The position numbers and the translations under genes were made by a program. The notes below the pieces were generated by a model, which searched no databases, had not been told where the DNA came from, and worked only from the letters and a program-made list of their open reading frames with translations. A stretch of DNA of 64,000 bases from positions 53,240 to 117,239 of the forward strand of contig NZ_AZDO01000011.1 of NCBI RefSeq assembly GCF_001435505.1, read 5' to 3'. This DNA is from Companilactobacillus futsaii JCM 17355 (GTDB lineage: Bacteria; Bacillota; Bacilli; Lactobacillales; Lactobacillaceae). Numbering within the stretch: the stretch's first letter is position 1; the number at the start of each line of letters is the position of its first letter. This document shows positions 8,875 through 19,606 of this stretch, in pieces.

Positions 8875-11523
8875 TTATTTATTAGCTTGCAATTGTTGAA
8901 TTCTTTGTTGCACCTTAGCTTGACGTGATTGATAATCAGCTAATTTTTCTTTTTGTTCGGCAACTACTTTTTCCGGAGCCTTTTCAACGAAGTTCTTATT
9001 AGAAAGTTTCTTATCGATACGTTCAATTTCTTTATCAAGTTTAGCACTTTCTTCATTTTGACGAGCAATTTCATCATCAATGTTGATCAATTCAGCCAAA
9101 GGAACGTACAATTCTGCACCATTAGTAACAGCAGTCATTGCTAGAGCTGGAGCTGTAATATCTGTTGCAACTTTCAAATCCTTTGGATGCATGAAGCGGT
9201 CGATATATTCTTTATTGTTCAAGACTACACTTTTGACCGACTCATCTTGAGGTTTTATCAAGATATCAACAGCCTTAGACATTGGTGCATTGGCTTCCAA
9301 ACGAATCTTTCTCAATAACTTGATCAAGTCGATCAAAATATCCATTTGATTCATAGCATCAGCATCGTCAAATTCAGCATGATCTTCTGGATACTTAGCT
9401 TGCATGATTGACTTACCGTTATGTGGCATTGTTAGCCAAATCTTTTCAGTAACAAATGGCATAATTGGGTGCATCAATCTCAAAGTTTGATCCAAGACAT
9501 AAGTCAAAATCATCTTCTTTTGTTTCTTAGCAGCTTCATCGTCACCAGTTAGAGTAGCTTTACTCATTTCGATGTACCAGTCACAGAAGTCATTCCAAAT
9601 AAAGTTGTAAAGGCTACGACCAACTTCACCAAATTCAAAGTTATCCATCAAACGGTTAACTTCTTTAACTGTATGATTCAATTTAGCTAAGATCCACTTG
9701 TCAGACAAATCATAACTAGTTACTTGTGAAAGATCATCCATAGCAGGAGTGTCGTCGTCAAGGTTCATGATAACGTAACGAGAAGCATTCCAAATCTTAT
9801 TGATAAAGTTCCAAGCAGAGTCCATCTTGTCATAGCTGAATCTAGTATCTTGTCCTGGAGTTGAACCGTTCATCAAGAACCAACGCAAAGCATCAGCACC
9901 GTACTTTTGAATAACATCCATTGGATCGATACCATTACCAAGTGATTTACTCATCTTGCGACCTTGTTCATCACGAATCAAACCGTGGATAACAACGTGG
10001 TCGAATGGTTTCTTACCAGTAAATTTCAAACTTTGGAAAATCATTCTTGAAACCCAGAAGAAAATAATATCGTAACCAGTAACTAAAGTATTAGTTGGGA
10101 AGTAACGCTTGAAGTCTTCAGCGTCAGTATCTGGCCAACCCATAGTTGAAAATGGCCATAGAGCACTTGAGAACCAAGTATCAAGCACGTCTTGTTCTTG
10201 ATCCCAGTTTTCAATATCCTTAGGGGCTTCTTCCCCAACGTAAGTTTCACCGGTCTTCTTGTTATACCAAGCTGGAATTTGGTGTCCCCACCATAGTTGA
10301 CGAGAAATTACCCAATCATGAACATTTTCCATCCATTGTGTGAAGGTATCTTCAAAGCGGTCTGGTACGAAGTTAACTTTTTCGTCACCCTTTTGATTCT
10401 TCAAAGCCATTTCTGCAAGTGGCTTCATCTTAACGAACCATTGTATTGATAGTCTTGGTTCAACTTGTACGCCAGAACGTTCTGAATGGCCAACACTGTG
10501 AACATAAGGTTCAATGTTGATCATATAACCTTCATCTTGTAGATCTTTAACGATAGCTTTTCTAGCCTCAAAACGATCCATGCCATTGTATTTACCGGCA
10601 TTTTCGTTCATTGTACCATCAGCATTCATTGTGTTGATGCGTTTCAAGTCATGACGATTACCAACTGCAAAATCGTTAGGATCATGGGCTGGAGTGATTT
10701 TAACCATACCAGTACCAAACTCTTTATCAACGTAGTGGTCAGTGATAATCGGAATCTTACGATCAACTAATGGAACGACAATTTCTTTACCAACGATATC
10801 TTTATATCTTTCATCATCAGGAGCAACAGCAACGGCCACATCGCCAAACATAGTTTCTGGACGTGTTGTAGCGATTTCAATGTAACCTGAGCCATCGGCA
10901 TATGGATACTTAACATGATAGAAAGCACCTTGGTCATCCTTGTGGATAACTTCAATATCTGACAAAGCAGTTTGTAGTTGTGGATCCCAGTTAATGATAT
11001 ATTCACCACGGTAGATCAAACCTTCGTTATACAACTTAACAAAGACTTTACGAACAGCTTTTGATAAACCTTCGTCCAAAGTAAATCTTTCACGTGAGTA
11101 ATCCAATGAAAGTCCTAATTTACCCCATTGAGACTTGATGATAGAAGCAAATTCATCTTTCCACTTCCAAACTTCATCAACAAATTTCTCACGACCTAGA
11201 TCATAACGAGAAATTCCTTGTTCACGTAATTTAGCTTCAACCTTAGCTTGTGTAGCAATTCCGGCGTGATCCATACCAGGTAGGTATAAAGTGTCAAAGC
11301 CTTGCATTCTCTTGTAACGAATTAAAGTATCTTGAATCGTTGTGTCCCAAGCGTGACCCAAGTGTAACTTACCAGTAACATTTGGTGGTGGAATAACGAT
11401 TGAATAAGGCTTAGCTTTCTTATCTCCAGAAGGTTTGAAAACATCTTCGTCTAACCATGTTTGGTAACGACCTGCTTCAACTTCTTGAGGATTGTATTTT
11501 GTATCCATGTCGATTTCTCTCAT
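8875..11523 (-). CDS. valS: Valine--tRNA ligase
   Basis: Charges tRNA-Val with valine. The 882 residues have the class I signatures HLGH (54-57) and KMSKS (about 525), the editing domain between them, and the C-terminal coiled-coil arm rich in K/E/Q. ATG at 11523 follows GGAGG by 7 bases. A T-box leader upstream makes expression respond to uncharged tRNA-Val. Confidence 0.98.
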   Translation of the reverse strand: MREIDMDTKYNPQEVEAGRYQTWLDEDVFKPSGDKKAKPYSIVIPPPNVTGKLHLGHAWDTTIQDTLIRYKRMQGFDTLYLPGMDHAGIATQAKVEAKLREQGISRYDLGREKFVDEVWKWKDEFASIIKSQWGKLGLSLDYSRERFTLDEGLSKAVRKVFVKLYNEGLIYRGEYIINWDPQLQTALSDIEVIHKDDQGAFYHVKYPYADGSGYIEIATTRPETMFGDVAVAVAPDDERYKDIVGKEIVVPLVDRKIPIITDHYVDKEFGTGMVKITPAHDPNDFAVGNRHDLKRINTMNADGTMNENAGKYNGMDRFEARKAIVKDLQDEGYMINIEPYVHSVGHSERSGVQVEPRLSIQWFVKMKPLAEMALKNQKGDEKVNFVPDRFEDTFTQWMENVHDWVISRQLWWGHQIPAWYNKKTGETYVGEEAPKDIENWDQEQDVLDTWFSSALWPFSTMGWPDTDAEDFKRYFPTNTLVTGYDIIFFWVSRMIFQSLKFTGKKPFDHVVIHGLIRDEQGRKMSKSLGNGIDPMDVIQKYGADALRWFLMNGSTPGQDTRFSYDKMDSAWNFINKIWNASRYVIMNLDDDTPAMDDLSQVTSYDLSDKWILAKLNHTVKEVNRLMDNFEFGEVGRSLYNFIWNDFCDWYIEMSKATLTGDDEAAKKQKKMILTYVLDQTLRLMHPIMPFVTEKIWLTMPHNGKSIMQAKYPEDHAEFDDADAMNQMDILIDLIKLLRKIRLEANAPMSKAVDILIKPQDESVKSVVLNNKEYIDRFMHPKDLKVATDITAPALAMTAVTNGAELYVPLAELINIDDEIARQNEESAKLDKEIERIDKKLSNKNFVEKAPEKVVAEQKEKLADYQSRQAKVQQRIQQLQANK

Positions 11524-11595
11524 GTTGTTTCCTCCGTTTTTTACTCTGTAATAACTTAATAATGCAAGGTATACGGATGCTTACGTATCCCCATA

Positions 11596-11630
11596 ATATC
11601 CTCTAAGTGACAAAGTCACTAAGAGGATAT
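11596..11630. repeat. 15-bp inverted repeat in the valS leader
   Basis: 11596-11610 pairs with 11616-11630 (one mismatch) around the loop CAAAG. It lies between the T-box terminator and the valS SD and is not part of the canonical T-box. Confidence 0.7.
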
Positions 11631-11665
11631 AAAAAGAGCATCCATCCTTAATAGGACGAATGCTC
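11631..11665 (-). terminator. T-box terminator hairpin of valS
   Basis: 12-bp stem (11665-11654 with 11647-11636, G-U allowed), loop TATTAA, then five T. Its 5' arm begins directly after the T-box sequence, so antiterminator and terminator are mutually exclusive. Confidence 0.9.
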
Positions 11666-11830
11666 GCGGTACCACCTAAATTAAGAGTTTTCACTCTTCA
11701 CTCTACAGATAACGGTGGCCCGATCATTTAATGATAGCTCACAGGCAACAATCAATTGATTCGATTCGGCAATTCTCAACAACATGCCTTCTCTGAAATC
11801 TCTTCAATCAACCCTCCTGCTCAAAGCTGA
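11666..11830 (-). ncRNA. T-box leader of valS
   Basis: The minus strand has the conserved T-box AGGTGGTACCGCG at 11677-11665, next to the terminator at 11665-11631. The upstream 150 bases can hold the stem I region. The specifier codon was not assigned by eye; a valine codon is expected from the downstream gene. Confidence 0.93.
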
Positions 11831-11837
11831 TATCCTG

Positions 11838-11866
11838 ATAATAAAACATTCTTTATTAAACGTCAA
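11838..11866 (-). promoter_or_regulatory. Promoter of the valS T-box transcript
   Basis: TTGACG (11866-11861) and TATTAT (11843-11838) with a 17-base spacer. It starts 7 bases downstream of the thiI stop, so valS has its own transcription start. Confidence 0.8.
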
Positions 11867-11872
11867 TTAATT

Positions 11873-13090
11873 TTATAGCAAACTGCTGATGTTTTCTTGA
11901 TCACTTTCCATGAACTTGTCGCCGTGTTCGATGGTTGTGATCTTGATACCATCCATTGCACGTTGAATTAATCCGTCAATATCTAGAACACTCTCGAAGT
12001 GACGAGTCTTTTCGATACTTGGACGTGTCTTTGGTGATGGTGGCGCAAAGACAGTACAGCAGTCTTCGAATGGTTGAATTGAAAGATTGAAAGTATCGAT
12101 TTTTTCAGCTAAACGGATGATTTCTGTCTTATCCATTGTTGCCACAGGACGCAAAATCGGTGTTGTCGTGACATCGTTAATTGCGGCCATACTTTCCAAT
12201 GTTTGTGAAGCAACTTGACCGACAGCTTCACCATTAAAAATTGCTAAACCATGTTCTTTTTCACGAATCATATCAGTCAATCTCAACATGAAACGACGTT
12301 GAATCGTCATCAAATATCCTTCAGGAACACTGGATTTGATTGTTTCTTGAATTTCAGCAAAAGGAACTTCGATAAACTTGATATTGCCACCAAAAGCAGT
12401 CAACTTAGAAGTTAATTCTTTAGCCTTATTCAAAGCTTGCTCTGAAGTGTATGGAGGACTGAAGAAGTGAACCATTTCAATGTCAACACCACGCTTCATA
12501 GCAAGGTATCCAGCAACTGGTGAATCGATTCCACCAGATAGCATCAACATAGCCTTTCCAGCTGTACCAACGGGGAGCCCACCAGCACCTTTAACTGTTA
12601 AGTAGGATAAATAGATTCCATCTTGACGAACTTCGACAGAAATCTTGATATCAGGACGTTTCATCTCAACATCAATTCCTGGGAAAGCTTCACAAATAGC
12701 ATCCCCTAATTGCAAGTTGATTTGATTAGTATCCAGTTCATAAGTCTTGTCCGCACGTTTAGTTCCCACTTTGAAACTCATGCCAGGCTTATAAGCTTCA
12801 TGCATCATTTCAACAGCTTTTTTCTTAACATCTTCAAAATCACGAGAAACCTTCACACTGAGTGAGAAAGTTTGGATACCAAAGACATTCTTTAATTTTT
12901 CCATTACGGGTTTTGCATCGACACCGTTTAGTTTAATGTGTAGACGATCACGATGTGGTTGCATTCTAAGATCAGGGTAATCCTTCAAAACTTTAGCTAC
13001 ATTTCCGTGAAGACGGTCGATGAAGCTTTTACGGTTTTTACCCTTTGTTGACAGTTCGCCGTAACGAACCATAATTTCAGTATATTCCAT
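11873..13090 (-). CDS. thiI: tRNA 4-thiouridine sulfurtransferase ThiI
   Basis: Makes 4-thiouridine at tRNA position 8 and can supply sulfur for thiamine. The 405 residues contain an N-terminal ferredoxin-like plus THUMP region and the PP-loop [14 protein letters not shown] near residue 185. There is no C-terminal rhodanese domain, as in Bacillus ThiI, so sulfur must come directly from the cysteine desulfurase encoded 9 bases upstream. Confidence 0.96.
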   Translation of the reverse strand: MEYTEIMVRYGELSTKGKNRKSFIDRLHGNVAKVLKDYPDLRMQPHRDRLHIKLNGVDAKPVMEKLKNVFGIQTFSLSVKVSRDFEDVKKKAVEMMHEAYKPGMSFKVGTKRADKTYELDTNQINLQLGDAICEAFPGIDVEMKRPDIKISVEVRQDGIYLSYLTVKGAGGLPVGTAGKAMLMLSGGIDSPVAGYLAMKRGVDIEMVHFFSPPYTSEQALNKAKELTSKLTAFGGNIKFIEVPFAEIQETIKSSVPEGYLMTIQRRFMLRLTDMIREKEHGLAIFNGEAVGQVASQTLESMAAINDVTTTPILRPVATMDKTEIIRLAEKIDTFNLSIQPFEDCCTVFAPPSPKTRPSIEKTRHFESVLDIDGLIQRAMDGIKITTIEHGDKFMESDQENISSLL

Positions 13091-13099
13091 ATGTTTCTC

Positions 13100-14245
13100 C
13101 TAGTTCAAAATTTGGAAATGATCGTGAATTTCATCTAAATTTTTAATGAATTCATCCATTTCTTTTTCAGTATTGCTCTCGTCTAAACTAACACGTACAG
13201 CACTAGTTGCGACATTTTCTCTAACATTCATTGCCTTTAAAGTACCTGATTCCAAACCTTTTTTAGATGAACAAGCACTCGTTGTCGAAATGTAGATATC
13301 ACGATCTTCAAATGTATGGACGATTGTTTCACCACGAACGCCATCGATTGTAAAACAGATAATATGTGGCGCAAAATTATCAGCAATTCGTGAAAAGACG
13401 TGAACGTTATCCATTGTTTTTAGATGGTTAACTAATTTTTCCTTTAGTTGTTCCATTTTATCAGCTTTTTTAGCCTCATCTTCTTTTAAAAGACGAATAG
13501 CCTTAGCCATACCTGCAATTGCCGGCGTGTTTTCAGTACCGCTACGAAGGTTTGATTCTTGGCCACCACCAGCCATTAATGGTTCGAGTTGTTTACCTTC
13601 TTTCATATAAATAAAGCCGATTCCACGAGGTGCATGGAACTTGTGGCCAGAGAAAGTATAATAATCGACGCGTGGGTCCATGAATTTATCTTGAATATTC
13701 TTACCAATTGCTTGAACTGAATCAACGTGATAACTGATATTTGGATAGTCTTTTAAAACATTAGCAATCTCATGGATTGGTTGAATAGCACCAATTTCAT
13801 TGTTAACTGCCATCGTTGAAACTAAAATCGTATCATCACGAATAGCATTTTTTAGATCATCGGCACTGATATGACCTGTTTTATCAACTGGTAAATAAGT
13901 AACCTCAAAGCCTAATTCTTCAAGTTGGTGCATCGTATTCAAAACAGATGGATGCTCAATTTGTGTGGTAATAATATGTTTACCAAATTCACGTTTCTTA
14001 AAAGCTGTACCTTTGATGATCCAATTATTACCCTCGGTACCACCACTGGTAAAAACGACTTCATCTTGTTTGAAGCCCATTAATTTTGCGATTTGTTTAC
14101 GAGATGTTTCCAATAATTCATAAGCTCTTAGTCCTAACTTATGCAAACTAGAAGGATTACCAAAATATTCTTCACTAGCAGCATTGTAAGTTTTTAGAAC
14201 TGAATCATTAACTTTAGTTGTTGCACTATTATCAAAATATATCAT
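13100..14245 (-). CDS. Cysteine desulfurase (NifS/IscS family)
   Basis: PLP enzyme that removes sulfur from cysteine. The family motifs are present: YFDNSATT at the start, SGHKFHAPRG with the PLP lysine, and TTSACSSKKG with the catalytic cysteine. The start is ATG at 14245 (381 aa), with GGTGAGG 5 bases upstream; a longer reading from a TTG at 14275 overlaps the ezrA terminator. The pairing with thiI indicates a dedicated role in tRNA thiolation, like NifZ of Bacillus. Confidence 0.94.
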   Translation of the reverse strand: MIYFDNSATTKVNDSVLKTYNAASEEYFGNPSSLHKLGLRAYELLETSRKQIAKLMGFKQDEVVFTSGGTEGNNWIIKGTAFKKREFGKHIITTQIEHPSVLNTMHQLEELGFEVTYLPVDKTGHISADDLKNAIRDDTILVSTMAVNNEIGAIQPIHEIANVLKDYPNISYHVDSVQAIGKNIQDKFMDPRVDYYTFSGHKFHAPRGIGFIYMKEGKQLEPLMAGGGQESNLRSGTENTPAIAGMAKAIRLLKEDEAKKADKMEQLKEKLVNHLKTMDNVHVFSRIADNFAPHIICFTIDGVRGETIVHTFEDRDIYISTTSACSSKKGLESGTLKAMNVRENVATSAVRVSLDESNTEKEMDEFIKNLDEIHDHFQILN

Positions 14246-14262
14246 TTTTGCCTCACCAAAAT

Positions 14263-14283
14263 AAAAAGGCCTCAACGGCCCAA
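14263..14283 (-). terminator. Terminator after ezrA
   Basis: The minus strand has GGCC-GTTGA-GGCC followed by TTTTTAT. The stem is short, so partial readthrough into the cysteine desulfurase gene is possible. Confidence 0.55.
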
Positions 14284-14321
14284 ATTTTCATCTATTATAA
14301 TTTAACACACTTTTAGAAAAA

Positions 14322-16010
14322 TTAAGAATTAATTGTCTCTTTTATTCGGTCAACTGAACCAGATTCAACTTCCTCCAAGGCTTTTGAAATCACATCAACC
14401 GACTCTTGATAAGAGTAGTCATCATCAAATAATGAACGTGCATGCGTCAATTCATTATCAAAAGCATCATCTTTATTCGCATAACGATTTGCATATTGGA
14501 GCAGTTTTTCAGCCAATTGGACATTGTATTTCAACTTAGAAGTTTTCTCAACCAAATTGTTTAGATCTTCTTGAGTGATGATAACTGCCTTACTAATATC
14601 TTCCATATTAATTTGATCAGCATCTAAATCATCATACAGTTTGTTGATTTCATCATAAACCATATAGAAATAGTCAAGATAATCGTCAGGTAGGCCATTT
14701 AGTCGTAATTGTTCAATCATTTTCTTTTGAATCTCTAAACGTTTGGCGTATTCATCAACACTATTACGGGCAATTTGTTCACTAGTTAGCATTTGATTGA
14801 GTTCATCATTGATATCTTTTTCACTAGTTTCAATTTCATCCAATTCCTTAACGATGTTTTTAAAATCAGTTCTAACTTGCGAAAAAATCACTTGTCGGTC
14901 AGCAATACTTTGAACATCAGCATCGTACTCACGACGAACTTCATTCAAAGTATCAAAATTACTCTTAAAAGTATCCAAGGTCTTATCTGTTAAAATATAA
15001 CCTTCTTGAAGTTTTTGAATTCGTTTGTCCAAGCGATTATGTTGGAAAACCGCATGATTGATATAATCTAGAACCGGTTTTTGTTCCTTTAAAACATCAC
15101 GTTTACCATCAATCTCCAAGGTCAATGTTTCGTATAAATCGTCAATTCTTTGTTTGATATCTTCATTATTAGTATTGACGGCATCAAAATTCAATTCGCC
15201 TAACTTGTTATCTGATTCCTCAATTTCTTTTTGAACTTCTTGAATCAAAGCAACGATATCATCATTAAATTTGAAATGTTGTTTGTCTAGCTTTTGGAAA
15301 ACAAATTTAATTTCATCAACTTGACCTGGGAAGACCTCATTTAAATCATGAAATAAAGGTTCAATAACTTTCAATTGGTCTGTGATCAAGCCTAATTTGA
15401 TTTTAATATCATCCAAAATTTGACTAGCTTCAATGTGATCGCCTTTAGTGGTCAATTGCTTTTCATTATCCAATAAGTTAGCAATTTCTGATAACTCATT
15501 CTCTAATTTATCAGTGGCTGGCCCATAACTAAATGACTGTGTCAAAACTTGCTTACGTAACGTTTGATATTTCTTTTGTAATTCTTCACTATGAGTAGCA
15601 TTCAACTCGTTGCTCTTCAGCAATTCATCAAATCCTTGCGAAATTCGGGTGATTTCTTCTTCAAACTGTTTCAAGCTGGCATTAACCTTTTTTAGATCAC
15701 TATTAGCTCCAAAAACCTTGAATTCAGTATTTTTATATTCAGCCCCACGCATTTGCCTAAGAATATCCGAAAAGATCTCCTCTTCTTGCTTGTGATATTC
15801 AACTTTTAACTGATTAAAACGGTCATCGCTGGCACCAGACAGTTTCATTTTCGTTAATTTTTCTATTTTGCCTTCTAAGCGGGCTTCTTTTAAATGATCA
15901 GTTCTATCCTTATACTCATTTAGCGTAGAAGCATTTTTCTTCTGCAAAAACCACATGTACCATAAGAAAAATAGAACGATTAAGATTATTCCAATAATAA
16001 TTACAAACAC
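14322..16010 (-). CDS. ezrA: Septation ring formation regulator EzrA
   Basis: Membrane-anchored negative regulator of FtsZ ring formation in Firmicutes. The 562 residues start with one membrane helix (about 2-22, IIIGIILIVLFFLWYMWF) and continue as long helical, spectrin-like coiled coil, as expected. The start is GTG at 16010 with GGGGTG 5-6 bases upstream. Confidence 0.95.
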   Translation of the reverse strand: MFVIIIGIILIVLFFLWYMWFLQKKNASTLNEYKDRTDHLKEARLEGKIEKLTKMKLSGASDDRFNQLKVEYHKQEEEIFSDILRQMRGAEYKNTEFKVFGANSDLKKVNASLKQFEEEITRISQGFDELLKSNELNATHSEELQKKYQTLRKQVLTQSFSYGPATDKLENELSEIANLLDNEKQLTTKGDHIEASQILDDIKIKLGLITDQLKVIEPLFHDLNEVFPGQVDEIKFVFQKLDKQHFKFNDDIVALIQEVQKEIEESDNKLGELNFDAVNTNNEDIKQRIDDLYETLTLEIDGKRDVLKEQKPVLDYINHAVFQHNRLDKRIQKLQEGYILTDKTLDTFKSNFDTLNEVRREYDADVQSIADRQVIFSQVRTDFKNIVKELDEIETSEKDINDELNQMLTSEQIARNSVDEYAKRLEIQKKMIEQLRLNGLPDDYLDYFYMVYDEINKLYDDLDADQINMEDISKAVIITQEDLNNLVEKTSKLKYNVQLAEKLLQYANRYANKDDAFDNELTHARSLFDDDYSYQESVDVISKALEEVESGSVDRIKETINS

Positions 16011-16127
16011 ATTTACACCCCTAATGACGATTCAGTCTTGTCTCTTTAAAATTATAACAAATATTACTCCTATTATTATCTAAGTCAGCTTTTCATAATA
16101 AAGTTTTAAACTATTCTCAAAATAATT

Positions 16128-16156
16128 TTGACAATCACCTGTCATCACGGTATACT
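16128..16156 (+). promoter_or_regulatory. Strong promoter of rpsD
   Basis: TTGACA (16128-16133), 17-base spacer, TATACT (16151-16156). Confidence 0.88.
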
Positions 16157-16162
16157 AGCCTT

Positions 16163-16330
16163 CGTGTAAAATATGCAGCAAAGAGCGGCAAGAACGTCAA
16201 CAGTTATCGACGATTTAGTTCAATCAGTAACCTGTGGCTGCACAAGGTGAAATTTGTAACGATAACTGCACGAATGCTAAGCTCTAGTTAATTATTTTAC
16301 TCCAGACAAACATTTTGGAGGAATTAAAAT
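16163..16330 (+). promoter_or_regulatory. Long rpsD leader, likely S4 autoregulatory RNA
   Basis: About 165 transcribed bases precede rpsD without a gene. Bacillus and relatives repress rpsD by S4 binding to a structured leader; position and length fit, and local complementary stretches are visible, but no specific fold was derived. The SD GGAGG is at 16317-16321. Confidence 0.5.
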
Positions 16331-16942
16331 ATGTCAAGATATACTGGCCCACGCTGGAAATTATCACGTCGTTTAGGTATCTCACTTTCAGGTACTGGTA
16401 AGGAAATCGCTCGTAGAAATTACGCCCCTGGTCAACACGGACCAAATGGTGGCCGTCGTAAGATCTCAGAATACGGTCAACAATTAGCTGAAAAGCAAAA
16501 ATTACGTTTCATGTATGATGTTAACGAACGTCAATTCCGTAACCTATTTAACCGTGCTGGTAAGATGGATGGTATCCATGGTATCAACTTAATGATCCTT
16601 CTTGAAACAAGATTGGATAACGTTGTTTACCGTTTAGGTCTTGCAAGTTCACGTCCACAAGCTCGTCAACTTGTAAACCACGGTCACATCATTGTTGATG
16701 GCAAACGTGTTGATATCCCTTCATACGAAGTTCAAGTTGGTCAAAAGATCAGCCTTCGTGAAAAGTCAAAGGACCTTGCTATTGTTAAGGAAAACCTTGA
16801 AAACGTTGTTGGTCGTCCTGGTTTTGTTAGCTTCGACGAAAACACATTGACTGGCTCACTAGTACGTAACCCAGAACGTGACGAACTAGAACCAAACATT
16901 GACGAATCACTAGTTGTTGAATACTACAACCAAGTACTTTAA
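16331..16942 (+). CDS. rpsD: 30S ribosomal protein S4
   Basis: Primary 16S rRNA binder that nucleates 30S assembly. The 203 residues begin [20 protein letters not shown] and contain the S4 RNA-binding domain ([20 protein letters not shown] region, about 92-155). It is a monocistronic unit with its own promoter, leader and terminator, as in Bacillus. Confidence 0.99.
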   Translation: MSRYTGPRWKLSRRLGISLSGTGKEIARRNYAPGQHGPNGGRRKISEYGQQLAEKQKLRFMYDVNERQFRNLFNRAGKMDGIHGINLMILLETRLDNVVYRLGLASSRPQARQLVNHGHIIVDGKRVDIPSYEVQVGQKISLREKSKDLAIVKENLENVVGRPGFVSFDENTLTGSLVRNPERDELEPNIDESLVVEYYNQVL

Positions 16943-16953
16943 TATTTGGACAA

Positions 16954-16986
16954 AATACATTCACTCTTTGGTGGATGTATTTTTTT
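16954..16986 (+). terminator. Terminator of rpsD
   Basis: TACATTCAC pairs with GTGGATGTA around a six-base loop, followed by seven T. Confidence 0.9.
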
Positions 16987-16990
16987 GCGC

Positions 16991-17037
16991 TAAAAAAAGA
17001 CCTTACTGAAACACTAACACGTCCCAGTCAAGTCTTT
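16991..17037 (-). terminator. Terminator after the small membrane gene
   Basis: The minus strand forms a long imperfect hairpin (AAGACTTGACTG with CAGTAAGGTCTT, two mismatches) followed by seven T, directly after the stop at 17037. Confidence 0.6.
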
Positions 17038-17207
17038 TATTTAAATTTGATTTTGCTGAAAGATCTTAGGATTAGCAGTAAACCAACAATACTAGCCACT
17101 AAACCGATCCACCACATGATTCCAAAGGTTTCGTTAAAAAATAATTGGAAAAATGCTAATGTTACTATTACGCCAAGCCAAAATTCCGCACATTTATACC
17201 ACTCCAT
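17037..17207 (-). CDS. Small two-helix membrane protein, unknown
   Basis: A 56-codon gene. The start ATG at 17207 has GGGG about 10 bases upstream; an in-frame ATG three codons earlier directly abuts that SD. The product starts MEWYKCAEFW, has two hydrophobic segments (about 10-25 and 33-50) separated by NETFGIMWW, and ends in the basic RSFSKIKFK. A terminator follows. I do not recognise a family. SD, membrane pattern and terminator support it as real. Confidence 0.55.
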   Translation of the reverse strand: MEWYKCAEFWLGVIVTLAFFQLFFNETFGIMWWIGLVASIVGLLLILRSFSKIKFK

Positions 17208-17289
17208 CTTTATCATCCCCTAATGATATCTCTTTAATTCAACATCATTATAGGATATCTTTTATACAAATCAAACTAATAATAAAAAA

Positions 17290-17895
17290 TTAATTTTGTG
17301 AAGAAATTTCTTGATTGAAATCGACCAAATATTTACTCAATTGTAAAAATTTTTCTTTTAATAATTGATCATAATTTCCATCTGATACTGTCTGAGAACT
17401 ACTTAATAATTCAAAACCAACTACTAAATCACTAGATTTTACATTTTGATAGTGCGTGATGATTTTTTCAAAGTTATCAGCTGGCAATAATTGGCTGGAA
17501 GTATGATCATTAGATACTCCCCAGCCTTCACTAACTATTTTCTTTTGATACTTTCTTAAAATTGGATAGTACTTTTGGCGGTCACGAATATCTGCTAAGA
17601 GACTAAATGTGATAAAATAACGGTCTGGCCACAAACCAAACTCTAAATGTGGTGTTTTTTTATAACCTTTTTTATCTTGATTAATAGCCAACCATGTATC
17701 AGGAGGTGGATTTTTGGTCCTCCTTTGATGCTTAGCTATTTTCATAAAGAATTTTTGTTGATACTCATCTTCTAGATGTCTTAATAAATCTGAGCCAAAA
17801 ATTTCAAACTTTGGATCAAGATTTGCTTTAATTAAATCTAAACGTCCAGATAATGTCATATCCTCAAAAACTTTAAAATCATTTTTATCAAACAT
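17290..17895 (-). CDS. DUF1054 (UPF0637, YktB-type) protein
   Basis: Conserved Firmicutes protein of unknown function. The 201 residues begin MFDKNDFKVFEDMTLSGRLD and contain RHLEDEYQQKFFMKIAKHQR and TPHLEFGLWPDRYFITFSLL, the recognisable core. The ATG at 17895 follows AGGA by 8 bases; a longer reading has no SD. It is divergent from rarA, with about 50 bases between. Confidence 0.88.
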   Translation of the reverse strand: MFDKNDFKVFEDMTLSGRLDLIKANLDPKFEIFGSDLLRHLEDEYQQKFFMKIAKHQRRTKNPPPDTWLAINQDKKGYKKTPHLEFGLWPDRYFITFSLLADIRDRQKYYPILRKYQKKIVSEGWGVSNDHTSSQLLPADNFEKIITHYQNVKSSDLVVGFELLSSSQTVSDGNYDQLLKEKFLQLSKYLVDFNQEISSQN

Positions 17896-17946
17896 GTTCT
17901 CAATCCTTTGTTGTAGAATATATGTATTAATTATATAGGAGGAGCT

Positions 17947-19251
17947 ATGCAAAAACCATTAGCATATCGAATGCGCCCTACTAATATCGATGAAGTTGTG
18001 GGTCAGAAGCATTTAGTCGGACCACATAAGATCATTCGTCGGATGGTTGAAAGTAAAATGTTATCCTCAATGATCCTTTATGGACCCCCAGGGATTGGCA
18101 AAACTAGTATCGCCAGTGCAATTGCTGGCTCTACTAAATATGCTTTTCGCATGTTGAATGCTGCAACTGATACTAAAAAAGATCTACAAATTGTAGCTGA
18201 AGAAGCTAAAATGAGTGGTACCGTTGTGTTAATGCTCGACGAGATCCATCGCTTAGACAAAACTAAACAAGATTTTTTATTGCCATTATTGGAAAGTGGC
18301 TCAATTATTTTGATCGGTGCTACAACTGAGAATCCATATATCAATATAAACCCTGCTATTCGCTCTAGAGTCCAAATTTTTGAATTGAAGCCACTTAATA
18401 GTGATGACCTAAAAAAGGCCGTTAAACGTGCTTTAAATGATTCAGAGAACGGTCTAGGAAAATATCATGTAAAACTTGATGAAAATGCGCTTGAACTATT
18501 AGTTAGTTCGACAAATGGTGATTTGAGGAGTATTTTAAACGGCTTAGAATTATCAGTTCTTTCAACTAAGCCAGCAAAAGATGATTTAATTCACATCGAC
18601 TTACAATCAATCGAAGAATCAGTTCAAAGAAAAGCTATCTCTTCTGACAAAGACGGCGACAGTCACTATGACGTTATGTCAGCTTTTCAAAAATCGATCC
18701 GTGGTAGTGATCCTGATGCAGCAATTCTTTATTTGGCTCGTTTACTAGAAGCTGGTGATTTGACCTCAGCCATTAGAAGATTAATGGTCTGTGCCTATGA
18801 GGACGTGGGATTAGCTAATCCTCAAGCCTGTGCTAGAGCTGTTCAAGCATGCCAAGTCGCTCAAATGGTCGGTTTGCCTGAAGCTAGGATTCCACTAGCA
18901 GATGCTGTAATTGACTTGTGTCTGTGTCCCAAATCAAATTCTGGTATGGTTGCTATCGATTCAGCTTTAGAAGATGTTCGCAGCGGCAAGGCCAATTCCA
19001 TTCCTGACGATATCAAAGATGCCCATTACTCTGGAGCCAAAAAACTCGGTCACGGCGTTGAATATAAGTACCCCCACAATTATCCAAACTCTTGGGTTGA
19101 GCAACAATATTTACCTAATAACTTACGCAATCGCCACTATTACCAACCAAACAATACCGGTAAATACGAGCAAGCTTTAAACCTTAGAATCCAACAAATA
19201 CAATCTTGGAAAAAGAATTCGAAACGGAGTCAGAATAATTATGATAATTAA
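17947..19251 (+). CDS. rarA: Replication-associated recombination protein RarA (MgsA)
   Basis: AAA+ ATPase acting at stalled replication forks. The 434 residues carry Walker A GPPGIGKTS (about 45-53), Walker B LMLDEIHRL, and the C-terminal tetramerisation part with the conserved EDVGLANPQA and GHGVEYKYPHNYPNSWV. SD TAGGAGG precedes the ATG. Its end overlaps the next small membrane gene by 11 bases. Confidence 0.97.
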   Translation: MQKPLAYRMRPTNIDEVVGQKHLVGPHKIIRRMVESKMLSSMILYGPPGIGKTSIASAIAGSTKYAFRMLNAATDTKKDLQIVAEEAKMSGTVVLMLDEIHRLDKTKQDFLLPLLESGSIILIGATTENPYININPAIRSRVQIFELKPLNSDDLKKAVKRALNDSENGLGKYHVKLDENALELLVSSTNGDLRSILNGLELSVLSTKPAKDDLIHIDLQSIEESVQRKAISSDKDGDSHYDVMSAFQKSIRGSDPDAAILYLARLLEAGDLTSAIRRLMVCAYEDVGLANPQACARAVQACQVAQMVGLPEARIPLADAVIDLCLCPKSNSGMVAIDSALEDVRSGKANSIPDDIKDAHYSGAKKLGHGVEYKYPHNYPNSWVEQQYLPNNLRNRHYYQPNNTGKYEQALNLRIQQIQSWKKNSKRSQNNYDN

Positions 19252-19519
19252 AATTTTAATGATCTTTTTTGTGATTTTTTTATTAGCTTTAGCCTACATC
19301 CTTTGGTCACATAGTAGTGGGAAATTTTTAATTTACTCACCGGATGAAAATTTAACCCTTAAAAATGTCATGCGCTATACAGCAGTATTATTAGTTTTAG
19401 TCGCTATCATGGGAATTGCCATTGCTTTCTTTGGAAGTCGTGAAGCTAATTTCATCACATTATTATTAGGAAGTTTGATTGCAGCAGGATTTTCAATTTA
19501 TTTAGCAAATATACGTTAA
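19241..19519 (+). CDS. Small membrane protein downstream of rarA
   Basis: 92 residues with three hydrophobic stretches (about 2-22, 43-64, 70-90) and a short polar loop KFLIYSPDENLTLKNVMRY. It overlaps the rarA end and is presumably cotranscribed. It recalls the DUF3899 group of lactobacillar membrane proteins, but that assignment is from memory and uncertain. Function unknown. Confidence 0.7.
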   Translation: MIIKILMIFFVIFLLALAYILWSHSSGKFLIYSPDENLTLKNVMRYTAVLLVLVAIMGIAIAFFGSREANFITLLLGSLIAAGFSIYLANIR

Positions 19520-19606
19520 ATATCGTTGGATTACTGTATTTATTTCCCTAAATAAACTAAAATGAAATTATAAAAGCAGTAATATTACATTAACGGGGTG
19601 ATACTT

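Noticed and set aside
15610..15795. Plus-strand readings opposite ezrA and similar antisense frames elsewhere
   Set aside because: Shadows of strongly conserved minus-strand genes with no SD of their own.
16975..17223. Plus-strand 82-codon reading after rpsD
   Set aside because: It starts inside the rpsD terminator, has no SD and is antisense to the better-supported small membrane gene.
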